DNA of 64,000 nt. Origin: Gigaspora margarita (taxonomy: Eukaryota > Glomeromycota > Glomeromycetes > Diversisporales > Gigasporaceae). The notes beneath the pieces are model-generated. The model was not told the DNA's origin. It did no database searches and was given only the letters and a program-made list of their open reading frames with translations. Shown piece after piece: positions 34,690 through 46,325 of the stretch. Position 1 is the first letter of the stretch, and every line of letters begins with the position of its first letter. The stretch is taken from positions 132,670-196,669 of the forward strand of contig WTPW01000400.1 in NCBI GenBank assembly GCA_009809945.1, read 5' to 3'. The translations under genes were made by a program, and so were the position numbers.

Positions 34690-35916
34690 TCATTATACTC
34701 ATATGTTATTTCACGTGGTACAGTACGTATTAGCTTGCTATATCGATATGCTCAGTTGAGATTTACGGCTTCATCACCGGATTGCTGGCTTAGCTATATT
34801 TGTTCAGCTGGCATTCGTAATTATTAGGGTGTCCAATCAGATTCCAGATTTTGTCCACAAACGCAAAACTCGAATGTAAACCATACTCTAAATACTTCGT
34901 ACTATGCCCTGGTATATGACTATCATGAAGGGTTTCATGAAAATTAATCAACCATCTGCATATTTATATGCACCTAGTTGTTGTCTCTTTTTAGTAAAAC
35001 CTCTTTGTTAAGTCATATAACTGACGCCATCTTTACTCGTCAAGTCATAGAATTATAATTTTTATACTGCTGATTTAAAGTTCCTAATGTTATATGATAT
35101 ATTTTGATTTTGCTGGTTGTTTTTTGCAGAAAATAATACAGATTATTTTTTTGCTCAGACCTAACCTGGGTCATATCTGGGTAGGTTAGTCTCTGGTAGG
35201 ATTTGATACCAGGAGGCTAGACTAGAGATAGACAAGATAATAATGTAAATAATAACATTTATTTGTTATACTTACGTATTATTATTAATTATTACTTATG
35301 ACGAGTGATTATACTTATTGCGATTTTCAAATGTAGTCTGGAGAGTAAATTCAATAATTTGTTGATAGGATTGAATTTTACATACATTAAATACTTACTT
35401 ATTAGTATCATTTTTACGTAAAATATTGGAAGAAATAGTTAGAAATAATATGTAATAATATGTAATTAACTTTGCACATCTCTAGATTAGGTCTTGATTG
35501 GGTTCGAACCCAGGAGGTCAGATCTGGATCGAGCTTGAATGCAAGTGGCCAATCCTGAATTGGGTTTAATTCAAATTGGGCTTGACCCAACCAGATCTAT
35601 CAAGAGTCCAACTATTAATTACTATCGTAATTTATAATAATATATTAGCATGAATTTTATTGTATTTATAATTACTCCCTTTGAACAATTCAAGCGATTT
35701 ATTATAAATTTAATAAAAAGATTTTTTATTCATTTGATTTTTTTTTTAAAAAAAAAAAAGTCATTAAAATGATTTGTTTTATTTTGCTAATTTTCTCTGA
35801 TAGTGTATATAATGAAGATAAGTTATGCTTGAATAGTATATAATAGCATAAAAATTGATTTTTTACATAACTTATAGTAAAATAAATTTATGTATCAAAA
35901 AATATATTACTGGCTA
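34690..35916. other. Intergenic DNA
   Basis: No gene is seen. Words such as GACCTAACCTGGGTC and TTGGGCTTGACCCAACC at 35155-35610 hint at a decayed inverted-repeat element, but clean ends are not visible. Confidence 0.35.
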
Positions 35917-37309
35917 TTATATACCAAGACGAATAGTTAAAAGCGAGAGAGCAATTGAAGAAATAGAAATGATGGCGACTTTCCAGTAAGGAGTTTCAGG
36001 AAGATAAATACGTTTTTGTGAATAAATACTTGAAACGTGAAGGTCTACATATGTATAGTAAGCATAGGCTGGATACGTAATCCAGTAACTAAAAAAGAAC
36101 ACGAGAAGGCTGTAATATAACAATAATTGAATATGCAGGAATAAACTTGGCGATTTAGTACATAATTGTGTTTGTACTGTAGCAGATAAGAAATAGAAAA
36201 GATAGAATAACTTACGCATTGAACGAGAATTTATAAATTGTAAACACAAGATTGAGATTGCCAAGAGCATGAAAGATAGAACCAACAACCAATAGTAAAA
36301 GGTGATGTGGGTAATGAACTATCGCATCATGATGAATATTAGCTTTATCTTCCTTTTCAACCAGTTCGCCTAAATTGTCACGATTTGCGCCACCATTCTT
36401 AAGCTCATGTAGAGTAGTCAAATATATACGAGTGAATTCAATAATAAGGGCCCAGTCGAAGCATAAACCTGTATTTATTCAACAATTGTGAGAATGGACC
36501 CAAATATTTTCACAATAAATACACAAAAAAACATCAAAATAATTTACCTTGACTCTTAAACCACAAAGCATCATAGGGGAACTTGAATAAAATGCAAGTA
36601 ATCGTAATGAATGAAATGTAAAATACGACAATAGGCCAAAAGACAAGTAAATTAATTTTTCCACCGGAACCAAGTATAAGAAGAATCAAGAATTCGGAAG
36701 CATTATGAAGTACACCAACAGTGGCCCATATTTTACCAACACCAGCAAAGAATATAGTGAGACCAGCTAAGAGTGTCATCACAATATAAATAGCTATGGC
36801 ACGATTAAAATCGATTGTTTGAACTGGCATAGCATCGCTATCACCTGCGCTGTAAAAACGCGTGATAAGACTACGTTTTGTAGGAGGATTATATGTCCAT
36901 TTTATTGCAAAGTAACTTGAAAAAACCAAGACCACTTGATTGAATAGCAACGTAGTATCAAATATGTTGCCATCGTATCCTATTTTTCATTATTTAATTT
37001 TAAAACAGCAATTCGCTCATAAATTAATCAAGCATTGATCAAAAAAATAAAAAATAAAAAAATAAAAAAAATCTATATATATAAACATGGAATTTGAATT
37101 TATAAACCTTTTAGCTCAGGAAACCACATCAAATAACCAGTGAACCGGTAAGGAGCTTGTTCCGGAATTGAAAGATCAAACCCAGAAAAAGAACGGAATA
37201 CAAGTACTAGCACCAGAAGAGATAGGAAGACACCAAAATACTGATTAAACTTTATCATTGTTTTTATGTCTATTTTGTTTCTACGAAGAGAATTCTTTCG
37301 AACGACCAT
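35917..37309 (-). CDS. Polytopic membrane protein of unknown function, four exons
   Basis: I join exons 37108-37309, 36548-36979, 36216-36468 and 35917-36145, which gives 371 residues. Donors are GTTTAT, GTAAAT and GTAAGT. The last intron has TACTAAA about ten bases before its AG, a classic fungal branch site. The start codon opens a basic N-terminus (MVVRKNSLRRNK) followed by about eight hydrophobic segments near residues 25-42, 83-98, 128-150, 152-170, 175-200, 268-292, 300-330 and 352-370. A charged loop (HELKNGGANRDNLGELVEKE) lies at about 235-255, followed by a His-rich patch (IHHDAIVHYPHH) just before segment 6. There is no signal peptide and no known motif I can name. It could be a fungal family of transporters, sensors or ER/plasma-membrane proteins. 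Exon joins are consistent, but the function is open. Confidence 0.8.
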
Positions 37310-37475
37310 AATTAATTAATGATAAAATATTAAAAAAATTTTACGCAACAAAAACAAAAAAATGTATTTTGCATTAATTGTTAAGCTGGCTAAATAACAT
37401 ACGACATTTATCATGTTTTTTTATGTTCTTCGTAATTGGAATGATCCTCATGCCGTCGCGCAGGTTCAGGTAGAA

Positions 37476-37603
37476 TTCGCCGACAACCATTTCGCTGACA
37501 AACGTTTCGTCGACAACCTCTAGCCAACGCTAACTATAAAGCGAGCCAACCCTAACTTACATCAGACTAAATTATAGCAGTCGGCAAAATGGTTATTGGC
37601 GAA
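37476..37603. mobile_element. MITE with TTCGCCGACAACCATTTCGC ends
   Basis: The left TTCGCCGACAACCATTTCG is inverted at the right as ATGGTTATTGGCGAA. The interior contains CGAGCCAACCCTAACTTA. It is a G+C-richer, probably younger relative of 8389-8519 and 840-990. Confidence 0.7.
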
Positions 37604-39310
37604 ATTGGTTAATATACCCGTAGATCACTGCAAATTAGAATTTGTGATGCTAGTCATTGGGCTGTCCTAAATAGTTTTTGACGGCAACAACATGCATAAT
37701 GCATATATTAATAAAACTTGAAGCCCATTTCACTAAATTAGAATTTGCAAAATGCATTACGTCACGTTTGTCAAATTTAACTAATTCTGGTTCCCAAATT
37801 TAAGTTTTGGGGACAAATTTATTATCGATTTTCTATATTGAACTCCAAAAAAAAAATTATTGACATTCTGATCTATAATAAACATTACGTTTAACCATTT
37901 TCATACTATCTAAAGTTATTGTCAGCCCATTTTTTCATCAGCGCACCCATTTTAAACATCATTACTTATTAAAAATAATTTTACCTTTTGTTACGTTTTT
38001 CTAATATTTATGTCATCGTTTGATCAGAATAGTAATATGGTGTATTACGTATTAAAGCACCCCTTTTTACAATTCTTTTTGAATATTGTTTTATTTTATT
38101 TTTTAATAGATATTTATTCAATAAAAAAGTCTGCCATAAGTAACAAGAGCTAATTGTATAATAAAAAGATCCACAAAATGAAAAATTTTATATTATTATG
38201 ATACTATCATTTAAATCCGATTTACTCAAAATGATTTACAAGTATATAAGGGTTGTTTTAATGCGTGACACCTCATACATAAGTTAGCGCATAAAGTCAA
38301 ATATTCTATTGATTAGATGACTCACAATTGGTGGTCAAAATTTTCAAATTTAAATTTTTGGGGTATGTTACAAACGCGCCTTAGTGCAGATTATTGTTCT
38401 TTTGTATAAATTAAAATGATGTAAAGAGAGGTTTAAACGTGATCAGTAGATAAATCGCAAAGGCTATAGTGAGCTAAATAACATAACCATAGTATCCAAT
38501 AATATCTATGTTAATATGTTAAAATACTGTGCTGATGTTGCACCGGTATAATTTGATTATATTGCTGATTAGTTAATTAAATTTTATAACGAATGTAAGT
38601 AATAAATATACAGTTTTAAAATTTTTTCTTTATCAATCGACCATATGAAATATGTAGAGATGATTCTGTTCAACTTCTTGGTACTCTATAGAAGATGGCT
38701 AAAGGCTAAAGCAATGTACCTACGTGATTTTTGAATATAGCTAAATTAGAGTTAGGGCTAGTTCAGCATTAAGGTTAGGGTTAAGACAGGTGCATAGGCA
38801 AAATTGCCTTCCTGACATTCTTTTAGACTGCCGTTTTTTAAGTTCTTACATTCTCTTTATTTTTTGTCCTTTTTCTTATTTTATGGCTATCACATTTTTC
38901 TTCTTATGGTATAGTTTAACTTACTTTACCACGCTAATATTCTTAATATGCTATTTTTAAATAATATTACCATAAATAGTATTACTTTTATCGTCCTTAT
39001 TACCTCATTATTAGCAAGGCATTACTATATTGTCGTTATTGCTTCATTTTTGAGTAATGATTACTTTATTCCTTTACTTCTTTACTTCTATACTTGTAAA
39101 TAGTTAGATCGAATCTGACAGATAAAGAATATATGAACAAAGTCGTTTGTATTAACTCGGTCTTGTAAATTATATGATAAACTGACTTCCATTATTATAA
39201 TTATTTTATTTATAAAAATCCGATATCCCAATGTTTTTACGGCTCAAAGCTAAATTCGGCAACAAGTTTCCCAAGCCATTCCCTCAAGCAATGACAACGT
39301 GTGAATTAAT
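37604..39310. other. Intergenic DNA, no gene seen
   Basis: Upstream side of the membrane protein gene and beyond. TTAGAGTTAGGG and AAGGTTAGGGTTAAG occur near 38750-38790. No coding frame or RNA gene is supported. Confidence 0.4.
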
Positions 39311-39445
39311 ACCATATAGTTCCGAAATTGAGAACCCTTGAAAATAAACACCCCTTTCCTGCACTATACCAAATTTGACCTGCAATATAACACTCTTGGC
39401 CAGCATTACATGCAAAAACGGGATGCTTAATTTCGGAACTATGGT
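39311..39445. mobile_element. MITE with AGTTCCGAAATT ends
   Basis: ACCATATAGTTCCGAAATTG faces TTAATTTCGGAACTATGGT. The inverted ends of about 20 bp bracket a 95-bp centre without coding capacity. Superfamily unknown. Confidence 0.7.
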
Positions 39446-40166
39446 GATCTATTTAAAGCATGGTAATGTATGTTTAGTATGTATGATATCGTCACATTTA
39501 AGAATTTGATTTTAATATACATGTAGTTTAATAACCTATTTAACATGTGTGATGCATTTAGTGTACTGTGTAAAGTTTTGGTTTTTTTTTGCATTGTGAT
39601 GATACAGTAGCAGATATTGAGAGAACCGTCCTAGAATTGCCAAAATTTAGCTACATATCTGAATTTAAATTAACTCCATTCTATTCGTGTGATTCAGCGT
39701 CTTAATATTATTAGTTAGAAACGATTCACAAAAACAATTATGATTAAAGTATATTGTCTGAATGTAAAATTGCATAATAATCGTTTGAATAATCAAAAAT
39801 TTTTTATCAACGAAAGTATACATGTTCTATATTTTTTTTTTTTTTTTAAAAAAAAGTCTTTTTTGTTGATGATGTTTGTTGTGGAAACAAATAATAATTA
39901 TATTGAAGCAACATAAATCATAGTATAATTTCTTATATTGTTTCAATTCGGTTACACATTGGTGTTTAACATCATATATGAATTTTGCGATTGTGAAAAT
40001 TAGATGTGCAAAAAATTTTTTAAACAAGACAAATTTTCAACTGCCCATACAAAATTTTATCTGAAAAAAAAATTCCATGGAAAATTTTGTAAATACTATA
40101 CCCAAGTCCTAATCCTTAATTACAAAAAAAATTTACCATTACAGTATTTAGATTTAGTGTAATATA
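39446..40166. other. Intergenic DNA, no gene seen
   Basis: A+T-rich with a T/A tract near 39830-39855. Nothing supported. Confidence 0.4.
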
Positions 40167-40600
40167 CAACCCCTACGAAAACTCGATATACGGAAATGCA
40201 TGCATAAATACGAAATTGTATGCAGCTAAGCACGGGTTTCATAATCCTGCACGAAAAATTGGAATCCGTGCACTATCGTGCATAGTATTATATCCATATA
40301 TTGACGTGCATTAATCTTAATGATCACATAATTTCCGTGCACTAACGTGCACAATCATTAAGATTCTTAATGATCATAATTTTCGTGCACTGACGTGCAC
40401 AATCGTTAAGGTTCTTAACGATCATAATTTTTGTGCACTGACGTGCACAATCGTTAAGATTCTTAACGATCATAATTATAATTTTTGTGCTCTGACGTGC
40501 ATAATCGCTAAGATTCTTAACGATCATAATTTCAGTGCACTGTCATCACGATCATCACAATCGTTAAGATTCCTTAACGATCAATTTCAACGATCATAAG
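40167..40600. repeat. 48-bp double-dyad satellite, copy at 40 kb
   Basis: A leader (GAAAACTCGATATACGGAAA, then GTATGCAGCTAAGCACGGGT) precedes about five to six units of 48 bp. Each unit holds two palindromes: GTGCACTGACGTGCAC, and a GTTAAGATTCTTAAC stem-loop followed by GATCATAATTTT. The same leader and array recur at 63133-63870. Frames crossing the array give 16-residue repeats (NLNDCARQCTKIMIVK) that merely reflect the unit length. Confidence 0.85.
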
Positions 40601-40601
40601 T

Positions 40602-40743
40602 ACTTGTTATTGGTCATGTTGTTGATGATAACTGATTATTCACTAGGACACTGTGCTTATGACGTGACCAAAGGCGCGTCATAACGCGGTGTCTGCTGTG
40701 AAGAAATCAGCGATTATCGTTAACAACATGGCCAAATAACTAC
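40602..40743. mobile_element. MITE abutting the satellite
   Basis: ACTTGTTATTGGTCATGTTG faces CAACATGGCCAAATAACTAC, and the arms continue inward with GATAACTGATT and AATCAGCGATTATCG. The centre is G+C-rich (CGTCATAACGCGGTG). It begins directly where the 48-bp array stops. Confidence 0.65.
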
Positions 40744-40813
40744 ACTATTGTACATTTCTGACGTAAGCACCTAGCCATTTTCTGCATCTTATTGGGTCAT
40801 TTCTAAACGTGAT

Positions 40814-40859
40814 ACACAAATTTTGTTCACCTCCGATAGGAGGTGAACATAGTTTGTGT
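40814..40859. repeat. Stable hairpin
   Basis: TGTTCACCTCC and GGAGGTGAACA pair perfectly around the loop GATA. The outer bases ACACAAA and TTTGTGT extend the stem. No T tract or gene end is adjacent, so it is not an obvious terminator. Confidence 0.7.
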
Positions 40860-40889
40860 GTCATCTCTCTTATTTGAAGCTTCATTAGG

Positions 40890-41160
40890 AAATGCGAATG
40901 AGGAGATATTGAACTAGAGGGACCAGAACTGTCGATACAGATAAGTACAGTTCTCTAGTTCTTTTGTTTTTCATTATTTCTTGTCACTAATATCTCTTTC
41001 TTGTAAATTTCACTTTTTGAGAAATGCAAAAAAATGAGACCAGTAGTGAAGATCTTGAACCAAAAGACTAGAACTAGTAATACAGATAAGTACCAGTTCT
41101 CTAATTTATTTGCTTTTTGTTTTCTTTTGTTCTTGTTACTAATGATTTTTTCTTCTATAG
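40890..41160. repeat. Diverged direct repeat of about 90 bp
   Basis: ATACAGATAAGTACAGTTCT (about 40936) recurs as ATACAGATAAGTACCAGTTC (about 41081). Both copies are followed by TTTTTGTTTT-rich text ending TTGTTACTAAT or TTGTCACTAAT. This is a tandem duplication with an unrelated spacer. Confidence 0.6.
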
Positions 41161-41409
41161 ACTTTACTTCAATGGAGAATATATAAATTTTGCCAGTTAA
41201 TTTTGAAGGATGCCAGAATAATATTATTTTCATTTGGTTAATGAAGAGTTATGTACATACATACCAGATTCGAATTGGTGTCCATATGCATTCTGTAATA
41301 GTATATGTAGTAATATTTGCGTAATTATGTTAATCATGAAATAATTTTGTGAATATTTGTAAAATTACCCTTTTTAATAGTAAATAAAAATGCTAAATAC
41401 ATATATAAA

Positions 41410-42043
41410 TTAATAAATAGTTTTACAAGTGATTAGTTCATTATACCAATAAGCTATTAAAGTAACTTGATACATATCCAGTTTCCTTGTCATATAGTGA
41501 AAATTAGGATACAAATCGGAACTGATATTAATATGATCTGCATCATATATATTAACAAATAGTGCCCTATCTGCGCCAAAGATCTGTTTATAATCAGAGA
41601 TGAATCAGATACTTTTAGGCAACATTTACCAGTAAACTTGTATATTCCTATAATACAAATATAGGAGACATATTGGGAGCCCGATAGTTAACTAGTATAG
41701 ATTCATTCGACCTGTGAACAGTAAAAGCAAAATTTTTTTTCAAATATTGTGAGGAAATAATTTCAATGATCAATGCATGAGCATAGCACAAATTACCATA
41801 AGCAGTAGAACTACCAACTATTTATAGTAAAGGCTACTTACACCATATGACAAACTCATTACACAGTTTAACTATTTTTGGTAAAATTGATTGGGCAAAA
41901 TTGAATATATTTAAATAAAATTTATTCTCCATCTGATTGATTTTTGATCTTCTTGTATTTATTTTATTCAAAAGATAATATAGAATAGTTCCAACAGCTG
42001 TTTGTCTGTATGTATTAAAGACATCCTTTTTTGCATCACTCAT
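41410..42043 (-). CDS. Candidate three-exon gene, function unknown
   Basis: The model joins 41844-42043, 41657-41711 and 41410-41583 on the minus strand, giving 142 residues from MSDAKKDVFNTYRQTAVGT to YWYNELITCKTIY. The first donor (GTGTAAGT) is not ideal. The acceptors (TTCACAG, TTATAAACAG) are good and the frame stays open. No domain is recognised. The protein is mildly hydrophobic in the first 70 residues and acidic in the middle (FVNIYDADHINISSDL). Residues encoded near 41930-42010 match a broken copy at about 61.2 kb (GTMLWYLFE and NTRRSRITSDGE), so this is a multi-copy sequence, either a gene family or part of a mobile element. The intron-1 region also contains an open segment (GSSTAYGNLCYAHALII), leaving alternative splicing or pseudogene status possible. 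Confidence 0.4.
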
Positions 42044-42065
42044 TATTATATATAAGTTTGCTTAT

Positions 42066-42450
42066 AAAATAAATAATACCATCTATTGTTTTTTGAAGCT
42101 AAAATATTTTCATTGATGTATTTTATATAAAAACCATGTTTTTGTAATTTCTTACATTTATTAAAATTTTAATTTGATCAACTTGCTATATCTATAATAA
42201 AAAAAATTAATGTTCTATTAAGATCTGGCAAAGCTTTTATTTTTGATACACTTGCATCTACTTTTTTGATACATCTAAATGTACTCCAAAAAATCTTATT
42301 ATGTTTTTAAGATATGCTGATTTTAAAAAAGTCATGGGACTGCTGCACTCAGATCGACCAATGGGATTGCAGGTTAAGATTTTAAAGAAATTTATAATGA
42401 AGCTTGAATTTTTTTTAATCAGATTTAATTTTTTTATTTTACCAATCATA
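42066..42450 (-). pseudogene. Coding-like remnant upstream of the candidate gene
   Basis: On the minus strand several short segments look protein-like but lie in different frames and are separated by stops: IGRSECSSPMTFLKSAYLKN, FRCIKKVDASVSKIKALPDL and KCKKLQKHGFYIKYINENIL. They may be a decayed gene or exons of a longer form of the candidate gene at 41410-42043. The family is not recognised. Confidence 0.3.
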
Positions 42451-42510
42451 CTTGGACTTTTAGTTAAAATTGTAAAGAAGGAACTTACTATTTTAATAGT
42501 AATAAAATAA

Positions 42511-44040
42511 TCAAAATCAGCTTAGTGTATCATGAGATATGCATTAAAAAAGTTTGTTATTTCATTTATTTTTTAAGAAACTAAAGTTTTTTACTCAATT
42601 CTCATGATATTCTGGGCCAATCTTGGTGATCTTATCACCTTTGGAATTGTAGTTTCTTCTTTACAATCATTGTTAAACATTTAATTAAGTTAACATTGAT
42701 TTTATGATTGAGAAGAACTTAAGCTTACTTTTTTTAAAATCTTACTTATAATCCTATTGGTTTATTTAAGCATAGCGATCATGATCAGAAAAATAAGTCC
42801 AGATGTATGGTTCATGTCACCTATACTCATCAAAAGTGTAAATCATTCTGAAATTTTATCAGATTTAGTCACATATCTTGGTTATTATTGGTCAAAAATT
42901 TATACTATCTAAGAAATATTCATATTAGTACAAAATTTGAGAAATTAATTAACTTTAACCTTTAATACTTCACAAAATAGCAATATAGAAAAATAAACCC
43001 TAAATCTAAAAGAGCAGCATTGAATTTACTATTTTTATGTTTATATTTTTAATATCACTTAAATTAAAAGACAAGATACTAGTTGAATTTATATATATTT
43101 TCTTTGATAACTATAAGTAACATGAACTATATCAAAAATAAAAGGTTTGCTTTCTTCAATTTTGCATCACATGATCATCATTTGTTTTGATTTTTGGACT
43201 GATCCAGGATTGATTACTTAAATAAGGACCCCGAACAATATATATAGAGTTTATATTGAAATTTTGGTTAAAAAAGGTACTTTTTTACAAAAATGTTATA
43301 TTTGAAAAGCGGATAATTGGTCAAAAGGTTATATTTGAAAGTGGGTAAAAGACTTTAATGTTATATTATTCAAAGTGGATAAAATTGATAAGTTTTATAA
43401 AAGTTATATTTAAAATTTGGATAACAAAAAAAAAAAAAAAAAATAAAAAAAAAAAAATTTTACAAAAAAGTTTTTTTGAAAAAAATTTTCTTTGAAAAAA
43501 ATTTTTTTTGAAAAAATTTTTTGAAAAAAAATTTTATAAAAATTTTTTAAAAGAAGCTTTTGAGAATAAAGAAATAATGTTATATATGTTATTTGGATAA
43601 AATTAATTAAATAATAAAGCTTATATGTAAAATATAGTTAATTCGCTTAATAAACGTGGATAAAAATTTTGAAAAGTTTATATTAAGGCCATAAAAATTT
43701 ATTGAATTGGTTTTCATATCCTGGCTGGGTCGCCAAAGTGGGAATTGGAATTTTTTTTTTAATATGTCGACCAATAAAAATTATCTATTCAATAATGCGG
43801 GTACATGATATCTGATATTGTGTGTTTCATAGTCGGACATTCATTTGATTGGCTGATGTAAATCAATTGTCCAGGTAACTTATTTATACACTTTAAAGTA
43901 CTTTTTGGGAACGTACCATTTCACTAATAAAAATCACCATTTTTCACTTCGAAAGGACGTTTATATTCACTGTACAAAAATAATCAGAAATAATCAGTAA
44001 CCCCGAGAACTTTACTTAGAAGATAAAATATGCCTACCGC
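42511..44040. other. Intergenic DNA with low-complexity tract
   Basis: Between 43290 and 43420 GGTTATATTTGAAAG-type words repeat every 35-45 bp. A/T homopolymer blocks follow at 43426-43550. No gene or RNA is seen. Confidence 0.45.
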
Positions 44041-44043
44041 TTA

Positions 44044-45317
44044 GGGAGCTTCCAGAAATCAGCTGATTTCTGGGTGGGTGGGTGGGTCAGCTGAAGTATC
44101 AGGTGTAATTCCGGCCAAAATTTCATAATTCCGGCCAAAGTTGCAAAATTATTTTTGACCAAAATTTATTAATAATATTTGATAATTAATAACTTTTGAA
44201 CTACTGGACCAATTTTGATGATTCAACTACCAAAATGATCCTCTCAATGAAAGGGTTCTAGTGAGCCCAAAATCGTTAAAATCCAATCACAGGATCCTGT
44301 GATCGGAATAGATTTGTGTTACTATAAAGTTCTATAATTTATTAAATAATTATAACCCATTTATAGCAACACAAATTTATTTCGATCTTATGNTCCTGTA
44401 ATTGGATTTTAACGATTTTGGGCTTGTTAGAATCCTCTCATTGAGAGGATCATTTTGGTAGTAAAATCATCTAAAGTGGCCCAGTAGATCGGAAGTTATT
44501 AACAATTAAAAATTAATTTTTAATTGTTAATAACTTCTGATCTACTGGGCCAATTTCAATGATTTCGCTACCAAAATGATCCTCTCAATGAGAGGATTCT
44601 AACGAGCCCAAAATTTAAAATCCAATCACAGGATCCTGTGATCGAAATAAATTTGTGTTGCTATAAATGGGTTATAATTATTTAATAAATTATATAACTT
44701 TTATAGCAACACAAATCTATTCTGATCACAGGATCCTGTGATTGGATTTTAACGATCTTGGGCTTGCTAGAATCCTCTCATTGTGAAGATCATTTTGGTA
44801 GTAAAATCATCAAAATTGGCCAAGTAGATCAGAAGTTATTAACAATTAACATTATTTTTTAATTGTTAATAACTTCTGATCTACTGGGCCAATTTCGATG
44901 ATTTTACTACCAAAATGATCCTCTCAATGAGAGGATTCTAACAAGCCCAAAATCGTTAAAATCCTATTACAGGATCATAAGATCGAAATAAACTTGTGTT
45001 GCTATAAATGGGTTATAATTATTTAATAAATTATATAACTTTATAGTAACACAAATCTATTCCGATCACAGGATCCTGTGATTGGATTTTAACGATTTTG
45101 GGCTCACTAGAACCCTCTCATTGAGAGGATCATTTTGGTAGTTGAATCATCAAAATTGGTCCAGTAGTTCAAAAGTTATTTACTATTAAATGTTATATTT
45201 AACTTTCTAATAATCGTAAAATCTGATTGGCTAATTGGGGTATCAGGTGTGGGTGGGTGGGGTAGAGGTGAGGTGGGCTCATAGTAAACAAAAATCAGCT
45301 GATTTCTGGAAGCTCCC
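44044..45317. mobile_element. PIF/Harbinger-like element built from 340-bp palindromic units
   Basis: The ends GGGAGCTTCCAGAAATCAGC and GCTGATTTCTGGAAGCTCCC are inverted and flanked by TTA (44041-44043, 45318-45320), the 3-bp target type of PIF/Harbinger. Just inside lie GGGTGGGTGGGTGGG-like tracts, also on both sides. The core holds nearly three units of about 340 bp. Each unit pairs CCAAAATGATCCTCTCAATG with CATTGAGAGGATCATTTTGG, ATCACAGGATCCTGTGAT with itself, and TTGTTAATAACTTC arms with each other. No transposase. Confidence 0.85.
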
Positions 45318-45545
45318 TTATTGGACTATATTGTAGAGTAAAGGTAACTGGAAACGTTTTCGTCTAAAGCTATTTTACTACGTTAGTTTTAGATAAACTT
45401 TTACTCTTAACTATTTAATTTGAATAGGTACAAGCTCTTAGTAGTAGAAGATTCGGGCTTATATTTAAATTTGGTCAGTTCTTGTAGTGCATTTGGGCTT
45501 GTCAACAGTATATTAATAATTATAGTTTATGTCTTGTATGTAGAT

Positions 45546-45626
45546 CAGTGTTGGCATTGGACATATGTCCAATAATTTAAAAAAACATTTGACGTATAAA
45601 ATTTTATATGTTCAATGCCAACACTG
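45546..45626. mobile_element. 81-bp hAT-like MITE (CAGTGTTGGCATTGGAC)
   Basis: CAGTGTTGGCATTGGACATA faces CAATGCCAACACTG. The CAGTG terminus suits hAT, but the presumed 8-bp flanks (ATGTAGAT, AGTAAGAT) match at only five positions. A sister copy is at 46215-46325. Confidence 0.65.
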
Positions 45627-45775
45627 AGTAAGATACTATAGGTGTATTAATTTATTATAACGTCAGAATTAAATAAAGTATGTATTATTTAAATTCCAAA
45701 AGTTCATTTCTTATTGAGTCGCTATTTATATTTATGATCTTTATTGGCAGTCCAATTATACTATATATATATATA

Positions 45776-46083
45776 TAGTCAGACCTCTAAAATGCATAAC
45801 CATGAACGGCCAAAAAATCTTGCACTTGAGGTAATCGTTTAATTCTGCCTAAAAACTAATTTTTGGAAAAAACCTGTTTCTGACTACCAAAAAGTCTAAA
45901 CAGTTGAGATTATTTTTTAAAAAATAATATACGTCTGACCCAAGCCATTCAGGGATTATGTAATCTTCAATACGTCCAAGAAAAAATCTATAAGTGTCAT
46001 ATGAGCTGACCAAACAAAGCCATGCGAAGAGGTCTTTCATAGACTATGCATTTAGAGAATATGCAATTAGGGAGGTCTGACTG
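45776..46083. mobile_element. pogo/Tigger-like MITE
   Basis: The ends are TAGTCAGACCTCTAAAATGC and, on the minus strand, CAGTCAGACCTCCCTAATTG, with TA outside both. The TGCATTTAGAGAATATGCA interior links it to 50972-51313. Confidence 0.75.
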
Positions 46084-46214
46084 TATATATTTTTTTCGAT
46101 CCTCACTAACAATGGTATATATTTTTCTAATCATGTAAATTTGTAAAAAGAAATATGAACATTTATCTCAATTAACTTTGTCATTATCCACATCGATTAG
46201 CAGATGAATATAAC

Positions 46215-46325
46215 CAATGTTGGTATTGGACATATGTCCAATAATTTAAAAAATACTGGACATATAAAATTTCATATATCCAATCAGTTTCAAAATCATT
46301 GGGCATATGTCCAATGCCAACACTT
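46215..46325. mobile_element. hAT-like MITE, sister of 45546-45626
   Basis: CAATGTTGGTATTGGACATA faces ATGTCCAATGCCAACACTT. It is longer than its sister because of an additional inverted CATTGGGCATATGTCCAATG block. No clear 8-bp duplication survives. Confidence 0.6.

Noticed and set aside
40342-40527. Frame encoding a regular 16-residue repeat, and a similar one at 63360-63557
   Set aside because: It is the translation of the 48-bp satellite. The repeat sits between hairpins, continues out of frame and has N bases.
40167-40600. CRISPR array
   Set aside because: Units are contiguous, without unique spacers, and the DNA is from a eukaryote. It is a satellite.
42301-42510. Plus-strand frame with hydrophobic C-terminus
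   Set aside because: The minus strand of the same stretch has more protein-like text, and the plus frame has no context. It is considered a shadow.
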